DNA from: a virus
DNA length: 20,886 nt
IMG/VR virus record: IMGVR_UViG_3300010373_000146
Location: 1 to 20,886 of that record
Reading direction: 5' to 3' (one strand)
In this document: positions 14,381-20,886 of the stretch, piece after piece
How positions within the stretch are numbered: the stretch's first letter is position 1
How the letters are laid out: the number at the start of each line of letters is the position of its first letter
The notes under the pieces: model-generated
The model's input: the letters and a program-made list of their open reading frames with translations, nothing else
Database searches by the model: none
What the model was told of the DNA's origin: nothing
Program-made: the position numbers and the translations under genes

Positions 14381-14912
14381 CCCTCTCGCACTCGGACTTC
14401 AGGGAGCCGGCCTCGGTACGGGGCTGGCGGGCTCGTACCTCCAGGCCAAGGCCGAGCAGCAGCAGCTCGCCGACAAGCAGGCCGCGGACCTTCAGAACCA
14501 GGACCTCGCCAAGATGCAGGCCGCGAGCGCGCTGCAGCGCGGCGGCTTCCAGGCGTTCCAGCTGCGCCAGCGCTCGGACACGCAGCAGTCCGAGCAGCGT
14601 GCGGGCTTCGCGGCCTCGGGCGTGAACTCCGGATCTGGCACGGCCGCGGCGGTGCAGGCGATCACCGGCGGCGTGGGCAACGCGGACGCCGAGCAGGCGA
14701 TGCACAACGCCGCGCAGCAGGCCTGGGGCTTCCAGGTCACCGCGAACCAGTACGGCGCCCAGGCCGAGCAGGACAAGCGCGCGGAGGGCCAGGTCCTCAC
14801 TGGCGCGGTGCTTGGCGGCATCGGCGGAGGCTTGGCCGGCGCCAGTCGCCTCTACGGCGCTGCCCGCGAAAACCTCGGCGGCGGCATCGGCGTTCAGCCC
14901 GGAGGCTTCTGA
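14373..14912 (+). CDS. T7 gp14-like internal virion protein B
   Basis: A 179-residue protein, close to T7 gp14 (196), from ATG 14373, which lies inside the end of the gp13-like gene, with GGAGG upstream. The N-terminal segment is hydrophobic and Gly-rich (LALGLQGAGLGTGLAGSYL), then a long Gln/Ala helix (AKAEQQQLADKQAADLQNQD), QRSDTQQSEQRAGFAASGVN, GSGTAAAVQAITGGVGNADA and a second Gly-rich end (LTGAVLGGIGGGLAGASRLY). This matches gp14-type ejection proteins, which are expelled first and form a channel in the outer membrane. Followed by a TGATG junction with the next gene. Confidence 0.78.
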   Translation: MGSPLALGLQGAGLGTGLAGSYLQAKAEQQQLADKQAADLQNQDLAKMQAASALQRGGFQAFQLRQRSDTQQSEQRAGFAASGVNSGSGTAAAVQAITGGVGNADAEQAMHNAAQQAWGFQVTANQYGAQAEQDKRAEGQVLTGAVLGGIGGGLAGASRLYGAARENLGGGIGVQPGGF

Positions 14913-17188
14913 TGAAGGTCCCGTACGACCCGATGTCGCAGGTGGCACCGCAGGGCACGCCCGACGTGCGCGCGCAGGTGATCACCAACCCCGGCGGCGC
15001 CCAGGCCGAGGCTCGCGGCGTGAGCCAGGTGGGCGCCGGCCTGGACGAGATGGCCGACCAGGTGGCGCGAGTCGCCCGGATTGCGAAGCGCCACGCGGAC
15101 GAGATCGGCGCGACCAATGCGGTCACGCGCTGGGAGAACGGCAACACCACGCTCGGCTACGGCACCACCGCAGCGCCGCAATCACAGCCGGACGCGACGG
15201 GCGCGAGCTCCGGCGGGCCAACGGCGGCGCCGGCGACGCCGCCCACCGACACCAACGCGCCGCACGAGCTGCCCAGCGGGCCGCCGGCCAGCGTCACCGC
15301 CGCGATCTCCGATCCCGACTCGAAGCTCCCGCAGCAGGGCTTCTTCAACACCAAGGGCATGGACGCGGCGAAGTATGCCGACCCCACGCTGCAGGCCATG
15401 GGCGCGAGCCAGGCGGAGATCGCCGCGGGCCTGCCGAACGACGAGCAGCGGCAGATCTTCCTCGAGCACTCCAACCAGCGGCTCGTGGACCTGCGTCGCC
15501 AGGTGATCCAGCACGCCACCCAGCAGCAGCAGGTGGCGCTCGAGCAGTCCACCAGTGCGGCGGTGGAGAGCTCGTTCGTCGCCATCAACAACGAGACCAC
15601 GCGCGCGGCCAACGCCGACGCGGCGATGACCTCGGTCGACACCATTACCCAGCCGGTGGTGGACCGCATCAACGCCATGTACCGCGGCCAGCCGGACGAG
15701 GCTGCGCAGAAGGTGGCCGGCTACAAGCAGGAGGTCGCGCTCGGCCTCGTGCAGCACTACATCGCCGCCAAGGACGCGACCGGCGCCCAGAAGGTGCTCG
15801 ACGCGCGCAAGGACGCGCTCGCCTTCGGGCCCCGCGGGGCGCGCGAGCTCGAGGAGCTGCAGAAGACGGTGTCGCTGCTCGGCGCCCAGCAGGACGGCGA
15901 GACCGCGGCCAACGAGCTCGTGGCCAACGCGAAGGGCAAGGGCGACCTCTACGACATGGCTCAGATCGCCGACGGGGCGATCCAGCGCGGGAAGGGCATG
16001 TCCAAGGAGCAGTTCTCGGCCTTCGACCAGGCCGTGGGCAAATGGCGCGGGCTCGCTGAGGATGCGAACAAGGCGAACGGCGCCAACCACTTCAACACCG
16101 CGCTCACCGCCCTGCAGAACCGCTGGTCCATCAACGACATCTCGCCCACGGATGCGACGTGGCTGCACGAGAACGACCCCAAGGGCTGGCAGGGCATCCT
16201 CGACGAGGCGGCGCGCCACGAGCGCGCCCAGGCCCGCGGGCAGAAGGTTGAGGAGACGCCGGATCAACTCCGGACGTTCTACGAGTTCAAGGACTCCATC
16301 GGCGACCTCAGCCCGGACGAGCTCGCGTCGGCCAAGCCCGGAAGCATCATCTCGTCGGCCGTGAAGATGGGCATCTCGCTGAAGCGCGCCGGCGAGCTCT
16401 CGGACTACCTGCTCAAGCTCAAGCACGACCCCGCGGCCGCGAACACGGGGCTCACGCCGTCGCAGAGCGACGTGATCAAGGACGAGCTGATCTCGGCCGG
16501 TTTCGGCGAGAACCACAACGGCGTGATGCGCATCAAGTCCAGCGCACTGCCGCTGCGCACGAAGCTGGAGCAGGAGGTCCTCAAGGAGCAGGGCACGCTG
16601 CGCGGTGCGTCCTCTGGCAAGGACAAGAAATACATGCTCGACGGGGACGACCTCCGGAAGTTCCTCGGGCCGGCCATCGCGCCCGTGGTCACCGAGACGC
16701 ACTGGTACAAGGCTGACGACACCAAGCCGGCGATCGAGACGCCGGGCTACAAGTCGCAGGCCGTGCCACAAAAGGACGCGGACCAGATCAGCGAGGCGCT
16801 CAAGGCTGCCGGCGAAGAGGTCACGCCAGCGAAGATCCGCCAGGTCTACGAGTCGCGCTCGGTCGCGCCCGCCGCGGCCCCGAGCTCCGGCGCAGCTCCG
16901 GCCGGCGGCACGGTGAAGATCGAGGACCTGGCCAAGGACCCCACGCAGGCGTCCCTGCTTGAGCCCGTGGCTCGCGCGGCGATCTCCCGGCTCAGCGGGA
17001 AGCCTGGCGAGCCCGACTTCGTGCCCGTGCAGCCGCGCGCGTCCCTGAAGCCGCCGGCGCGCCAGAAGATCGTGCTCCCCGAGATCCACCTGCCGGGGAA
17101 GGCGAAGCGGACCGAAAGCCCGCTGCCCGATGAGGACCAGCAGGCACTCGACGAGACCGCCTCGCTCACCAAGAACATGGGGACCTGA
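14912..17188 (+). CDS. Internal virion (ejection) protein at the T7 gp15 position
   Basis: A 758-residue protein, almost the length of T7 gp15 (747), starting at ATG 14912 in a TGATG overlap with GGAGG upstream. Residues about 75-125 are a Pro/Thr/Ala-rich spacer. From FFNTKGMDAAKYADPTLQAM the protein is almost entirely helical with TPR-like helix pairs (QQVALEQSTSAAVESSFVAI; DEAAQKVAGYKQEVALGLVQ; KVLDARKDALAF), compatible with the tubular core proteins that span the periplasm during ejection. The C-terminus about 635-720 is Pro/Ala-rich. I see no enzymatic motif. Identification depends mainly on order, length and helical character. Confidence 0.72.
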   Translation: MKVPYDPMSQVAPQGTPDVRAQVITNPGGAQAEARGVSQVGAGLDEMADQVARVARIAKRHADEIGATNAVTRWENGNTTLGYGTTAAPQSQPDATGASSGGPTAAPATPPTDTNAPHELPSGPPASVTAAISDPDSKLPQQGFFNTKGMDAAKYADPTLQAMGASQAEIAAGLPNDEQRQIFLEHSNQRLVDLRRQVIQHATQQQQVALEQSTSAAVESSFVAINNETTRAANADAAMTSVDTITQPVVDRINAMYRGQPDEAAQKVAGYKQEVALGLVQHYIAAKDATGAQKVLDARKDALAFGPRGARELEELQKTVSLLGAQQDGETAANELVANAKGKGDLYDMAQIADGAIQRGKGMSKEQFSAFDQAVGKWRGLAEDANKANGANHFNTALTALQNRWSINDISPTDATWLHENDPKGWQGILDEAARHERAQARGQKVEETPDQLRTFYEFKDSIGDLSPDELASAKPGSIISSAVKMGISLKRAGELSDYLLKLKHDPAAANTGLTPSQSDVIKDELISAGFGENHNGVMRIKSSALPLRTKLEQEVLKEQGTLRGASSGKDKKYMLDGDDLRKFLGPAIAPVVTETHWYKADDTKPAIETPGYKSQAVPQKDADQISEALKAAGEEVTPAKIRQVYESRSVAPAAAPSSGAAPAGGTVKIEDLAKDPTQASLLEPVARAAISRLSGKPGEPDFVPVQPRASLKPPARQKIVLPEIHLPGKAKRTESPLPDEDQQALDETASLTKNMGT

Positions 17189-20100
17189 TGGCCACCGACA
17201 ATCCGTACCTCGAGACGGTGCAGCGGATGTTCCCCCAGAACTCCGCGCCCGAGCCGCAGCCCGAGCAGGACCAGGGCGATGACGGCAACGAGCTCGCCAA
17301 CCCCAACGCGAAGCCGCGCGATGCGGACGCGACGCTGCGCAAGCGCGACGTGGACCCCAACAACCAGACCCCGGTGCTCGAGCCCACCCAGGCCGAGCTC
17401 GAGTCGATGGGCCTCGACCAGGACTACCGGAACCCCAAGACGGGCAAGGTCTCGCCGGGCGTAGCGATCCCCGACCAGGACCAGGAGCCGCAGCAGCCCG
17501 CGGAGCCGAACCCGTACCTGGCCACGGTGCAGAAGCTCTTCCCCAAGGAGGGCCAGCAGCCCGCGGCCACGGACGGCGGTGCCGACAACGACACGATCGG
17601 GCAGTTCCTCAACTGGCGCGCGCGCAAGCCGCAGTTCGACTCGGTCCAGGCGCTGGACGTGCTCCGCTACGCGGAAGCCTCGGGCAAGCCTGTCGACTGG
17701 GTGGCGGACCACCTGGACGACGTGCGCAAGAGCGTGGACGCCTCGCAGGTGGACCTGCAGGACCTCGCGCAGAAGGCGCCCGCGCTCCAGGACTACCTGG
17801 CCCGCCAGGGCGTCCGCGTCGACGCCCACAAGGACGACGTGCCGGTGCTGGCGCAGATCGAGGGTACGCTGGCCGACGCGGCCCACGCGGTGACGCAGGC
17901 GCCGCAGGCATTCGTAGACGCCTGGGGCGAGCAGGGGCTCATCTACCGGCAGTTTCTCGAGGCCAAGGGCATGGGCAGCGAGGAGAACCGCACCGCCATT
18001 GCGGCCGACAAGGCGGAGATCGCCGCGCGCCAGGACTACGGCGTCCACGGTGTGGTGGGCCAGGGCATCATCGGCGGCGTCAAAGCCATCCCCGTGATGG
18101 CGCTCGACTGGCTCGTGCGCAAGGCGGTGGGTTCTGCGATCGGTCGCCTCGCGCCCGTGGCCACAGACCTCGCCGGCGGCGGCCCAGAGAACCCCGTCGC
18201 CGACGTGGGCGCGGCCGGGACGGCCCTGGTGGGCGAGATCGCCGGACCCTCGGCAGCGTCCGCGGGCTTCAACTACGTCGAGACCCTGGGGCCGACGTTC
18301 GACGAGCTCTCGCAGCTCAAGGACGAGCACGGGCAGCCGTTCGACCCGCGGCTGGTGCGCGGCGCGTCCGAGTTCGTGGCCATGCTCAACGGCGGCGTGA
18401 TGGGCCTGGCGGGCCCGTTCGGCGGTGAGGTCTCGGGGCTCTCGAAGAAGCTCCTGCTGCGCGAAGGCGTCGACACCGCGAAGCGGTTCCTGCTCGAGCC
18501 GGGCGCGGCCGCGGTGGTGAAGCGGTTTGCCGCTCGGTACGGCGAGCACGAGCTCTCCGCGCTCTTCATGGGCGCGATGCAGGGCGCGATCGGCTCGGCG
18601 GGCTCCGAGGGACTGAAGACGCTCTACGGTCAGGACATCAACGAGAGCGCGCGCAACGTCATGGACGCGGCGTGGAAGAACGCTCTCAAGATGGCCAACG
18701 ACATGATGTTTGTGTCGGGCGCGAACGCCGGCCTGGAGACGTACGGCGAGGCGAAGCAGGCCGAGAAGCAGCGCGTGGTGTTCAAGGCCCAGGGTGACGA
18801 GGTCGCCAGCCAGCAAGGCGCCGCGCGGCTGCAGCAGCTCGTCGACCTGGCGCAGCAGTCCAAGACGCTCGGGAAGATGGCGCCCGGCGAGCGCGCCGAG
18901 CTCATCTCCTCGATGTTGCTCCACAAGGACGCGCCGGCGGAGATCCGCATCGACCGCCAAGCCTGGGACGAGCTCCACCAGCCCGAGAAGAAGGACCCGG
19001 CCAAAGCGGCGCAGGAGCTCACGGGCGACGACGGCGAGGCGTACGCCCACGCGAAGATCACCGGCGACCTGGTGGTGCCCACCGAGAAGTTCATGGAGCT
19101 GGCGGCGACCGATCCGGAGCGCGCCGCGAAGCTGCTGCCCGACACGCGCATCGCGGTCGACGACCAGAGCCCGCGCCAGATGCAGGAGGCGCAGGAGCAG
19201 CTGCAGAAGCGCGCGGCCGAGGTCGCCAAGCTCGAGCCGGGCGAGATGGAGGACAGCGCGCGCGAGGTCTACGAGGACTATCGCCGCAAGGCCGAGGCCG
19301 CGGGCAGTGACCCGAAGGAGGCCGACGCCAACGCGCGCCAAGTCGCCGGCGCCATGCAGAGCTGGGCGGAGCGCTTCCAGAAGAGCGGCTCGAGCGTCAC
19401 CGCTGCGGACCTCTACGACCTGCAGCGTGTGACCATCGAGGGCCCGCGCGGGCAGCAGCTCGAGCAGGAGCCCGAGACCATCAAGGCGCTCCGGAAGCGC
19501 TACGCGGCCATGCCGGAGGACGAGCAGAAGAAGTCGCTCTACATCGACCGCCTCACCGGGCTCTACAACGAGCGCGGGTACGAGGCGCGCGCGCACGACG
19601 AGTCCCGGCCGTACACCACCGAGGTCCAGGTGGCGCAGGCCAAGACCATCAACGACAAGCTCGGGCACGACGCCGGCGACAACGTGCTCAAGCTGTTCGG
19701 GAACGTGCTGAAGAAGAACGGCATCACCGACGCCGTGCGGCGCGGGAACACCGTGGCCTTCGACCACGCCACGCCTGAGGAGGGCAAGAAGATCGTCCAG
19801 GCGATGCGGGACGAGCTCGGCCACGACCAGGTGGTGACCAGCGGCACCGCGCGCGCGGAGGAAGGCGACAGCGGCGCGGACCGCCTGCAGCGGGCGGCGA
19901 AGGAGCACGACCGCCGCAAGACCGAAGGGCGCACGCCAGACAAGCAGGGCAAGACGAAAATCCCCGCGCGAGACGCTCCGTTCGCGGAGACCACCGACAC
20001 GGCCGCACTGAAAGCCCACCTCGAGGGCCAGGCGCGCCCGGAGACGGCCACCGTGTCACCGTCGCACGAGCAGGACTTCGAGCGGCTGAACGGCGGGGAC

Positions 20101-20886
20101 ATCTTCCGCGAGGCGAACCTCACGCCCGAGGGCCTGCTCAACGAGAACGGCTACCGGCTCGCCGTCGACGAGGCCAAGGAGCGCGCGAAGAAGACCGGCG
20201 GAAAGGTGCACTACCTCTCGGCCGACGTGCGCGGCGTCGGCGACATCAACAAGGCTTTCGGCAAGGGGCTGAGCTGGGAGGAGAAGGGCAAGCCCACCGA
20301 CGAGATCATGTCGGCGATCGCGGAGCAGATCGCGCGGCGCCCGGAGGGGAAGGAGTTCTTCATCGCCCGACCGCACGGCGACGAGTTCTACGCGGTGCAC
20401 GTCGGCGGGGAGGAGGCGCTCGAGGAACTCCACGATTTTTTCGACAACGCCGACCGCAAAGCTGCGAAGTCGCCCTTCTATCGGGAGGTTGTGCCGGCTG
20501 GCTCCCACGAGCCCACGCACGTTATCCTACAGCGTGGTCTGAGGATCGCCCACGGGACCGGAGAGACCTTCGATGAAGCCGACCGGCAAGCCCTCCCCGA
20601 AGCCAAGCTCGCCCAGGACAACCACCCCGACGCCGACGAGCGACCGGCCAAGCCCGAGCTCGTCCCCATCGACAAGTGGCAGCGGGTGGCGCGCGATCTC
20701 ACCAAGCGGCAAGGACATGAGCCTCAAAGAGTGGGGCGAGGACTTCGGGAAGAGGTTTCAGGAGGGCCTGGACCAGACGGCGGTGATGAGGGCGGAGGAA
20801 CGGGCGGCTCGGGCAGCGGGGGAGAACGTCCCCCGGATGAGGCTCGAGGAGCTGGAGAAGTGGTACGAGGCGAGGATGGCCAAGAA
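17188..20886 (+). CDS. Very large ejection/polyvalent protein (gp16 position) with two GGDEF-like domains, partial
   Basis: Starts at ATG 17188 (TGATG overlap) and stays open for 1233 codons to the window edge. A NPYLxTVQ-type motif occurs twice (5-16 and 108-119) in a disordered Pro/Gln-rich N-terminus. Residues about 140-270 are helical; about 285-420 are Gly/Ala-rich and hydrophobic (VVGQGIIGGVKAIPVMALDW), possibly membrane-active. A block GDLVVPTEKFMEL (about 626-638) is of a kind seen in large phage polyvalent proteins. A first GGDEF-like domain at about 784-900 has DRLTGLYNERGY and KTINDKLGHDAGDNVLK, but the signature loop is degenerate (RRGNTVAF, 852-858) and the metal Asp is Gln814. 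A second at about 978-1160 has LTPEGLLNENGY, the metal-site D1013, INK, and HGDEF at 1063-1067. T7 gp16's transglycosylase is not visible. Codon use degrades after about 20709, so the true end may lie near there. Confidence 0.8.
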   Translation, partial: MATDNPYLETVQRMFPQNSAPEPQPEQDQGDDGNELANPNAKPRDADATLRKRDVDPNNQTPVLEPTQAELESMGLDQDYRNPKTGKVSPGVAIPDQDQEPQQPAEPNPYLATVQKLFPKEGQQPAATDGGADNDTIGQFLNWRARKPQFDSVQALDVLRYAEASGKPVDWVADHLDDVRKSVDASQVDLQDLAQKAPALQDYLARQGVRVDAHKDDVPVLAQIEGTLADAAHAVTQAPQAFVDAWGEQGLIYRQFLEAKGMGSEENRTAIAADKAEIAARQDYGVHGVVGQGIIGGVKAIPVMALDWLVRKAVGSAIGRLAPVATDLAGGGPENPVADVGAAGTALVGEIAGPSAASAGFNYVETLGPTFDELSQLKDEHGQPFDPRLVRGASEFVAMLNGGVMGLAGPFGGEVSGLSKKLLLREGVDTAKRFLLEPGAAAVVKRFAARYGEHELSALFMGAMQGAIGSAGSEGLKTLYGQDINESARNVMDAAWKNALKMANDMMFVSGANAGLETYGEAKQAEKQRVVFKAQGDEVASQQGAARLQQLVDLAQQSKTLGKMAPGERAELISSMLLHKDAPAEIRIDRQAWDELHQPEKKDPAKAAQELTGDDGEAYAHAKITGDLVVPTEKFMELAATDPERAAKLLPDTRIAVDDQSPRQMQEAQEQLQKRAAEVAKLEPGEMEDSAREVYEDYRRKAEAAGSDPKEADANARQVAGAMQSWAERFQKSGSSVTAADLYDLQRVTIEGPRGQQLEQEPETIKALRKRYAAMPEDEQKKSLYIDRLTGLYNERGYEARAHDESRPYTTEVQVAQAKTINDKLGHDAGDNVLKLFGNVLKKNGITDAVRRGNTVAFDHATPEEGKKIVQAMRDELGHDQVVTSGTARAEEGDSGADRLQRAAKEHDRRKTEGRTPDKQGKTKIPARDAPFAETTDTAALKAHLEGQARPETATVSPSHEQDFERLNGGDIFREANLTPEGLLNENGYRLAVDEAKERAKKTGGKVHYLSADVRGVGDINKAFGKGLSWEEKGKPTDEIMSAIAEQIARRPEGKEFFIARPHGDEFYAVHVGGEEALEELHDFFDNADRKAAKSPFYREVVPAGSHEPTHVILQRGLRIAHGTGETFDEADRQALPEAKLAQDNHPDADERPAKPELVPIDKWQRVARDLTKRQGHEPQRVGRGLREEVSGGPGPDGGDEGGGTGGSGSGGERPPDEARGAGEVVRGEDGQE
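20560..20565 (+). promoter_or_regulatory. Shine-Dalgarno-like site for a possible overlapping gene
   Basis: GGAGAG lies seven bases upstream of ATG 20573, which opens a second frame inside the ejection-protein gene. Spacing is good, but a site in coding DNA can be chance. Confidence 0.3.
20573..20886 (+). CDS. Overlapping or frameshifted coding region, +1 relative to the ejection protein, partial
   Basis: A second + frame opens at ATG 20573 and runs to the window edge. Its first 48 codons give a Pro/Ser/Thr-rich sequence that looks like the shadow of the other frame. From ATG 20717 it reads as an ordinary protein: MSLKEWGEDFGKRFQEGLDQ, TAVMRAEERAARAAGE, VPRMRLEELEKWYEARMAK, with nearly all codons ending in G or C, whereas the ejection-protein frame there becomes Gly-rich with many codons ending in A or T. 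So real coding seems to pass from one frame to the other at about 20700-20717. This is either the start of the next gene (20717, with AAGGA only one base upstream, or 20573), or the same protein continuing after a one-base indel or a +1 frameshift. Function unknown. Confidence 0.5.
   Translation, partial: MKPTGKPSPKPSSPRTTTPTPTSDRPSPSSSPSTSGSGWRAISPSGKDMSLKEWGEDFGKRFQEGLDQTAVMRAEERAARAAGENVPRMRLEELEKWYEARMAK

Noticed and set aside
15182-17089. 635-codon open frame on the - strand
   Set aside because: Antisense shadow of the gp15-position gene, with no motif and no ribosome site supporting it.
17188-18000. Lytic transglycosylase domain expected in a T7 gp16-like protein
   Set aside because: I could not find the catalytic Glu context or the flanking motifs in the N-terminal region; the region is disordered and then helical.
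16846-20019. 1057-codon open frame on the - strand
   Set aside because: It is exactly antisense to the ejection-protein gene. In very GC-rich DNA with RNY-type codons the opposite strand rarely meets a stop. Its translation is Arg/Leu/Val-rich with no recognisable motif.

Overview
The window is a stretch of tailed-phage (podovirus) genome or prophage. Every convincing gene is on the + strand, packed end to end, and most junctions are 1- to 11-base start/stop overlaps (GTGA, ATGA, TTGA, TGATG). The DNA is very GC-rich and codons end in G or C, so the host is probably a GC-rich bacterium; a myxobacterial or other proteobacterial host is possible but not shown. No integrase, repressor, lysis gene, RNA polymerase, tRNA, CRISPR or insertion sequence is visible, so lifestyle cannot be decided.

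Layout. (1) 1-442: a 225-bp tract made only of GCC and GAC triplets, read as Ala/Asp in front of a short helical protein. (2) 459-3355, DNA-metabolism module: a small unknown protein, an MT-A70 type adenine methyltransferase, a phage replication-organiser-like protein whose middle carries an origin-like cluster of repeats, a VRR-NUC nuclease, a small HTH-like protein and a small zinc-finger protein. (3) 3352-5264, packaging: small and large terminase. (4) 5279-10244, head: a small conserved protein, portal, Bbp19-like protein, scaffold, major capsid protein, Bbp16-like cement protein and a small tail-proximal protein. (5) 10285-13905, tail: homologues of T7 tubular proteins A (adaptor) and B (nozzle), carrying three related small aromatic modules that look like carbohydrate-binding domains. 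(6) 13895-20886, internal core/ejection module: a T7 gp13-like protein, a gp14-like protein, a gp15-position protein and a very large gp16-position protein that runs off the window.

The genes form one late assembly line: terminase packages DNA through the portal into a scaffolded capsid, the adaptor and nozzle close the head, and the core proteins are ejected into the cell ahead of the DNA. The most unusual item is the last protein. It carries two tandem GGDEF-like (diguanylate-cyclase fold) domains near its visible end, the first degenerate and the second with an HGDEF signature and the metal-site Asp. A virion-delivered nucleotide-signalling domain would be an attractive takeover factor.

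Other oddities are a portal gene and a capsid gene whose conserved N-termini lack any usable in-frame start codon, and a switch of coding frame in the last 200 bases of the window.
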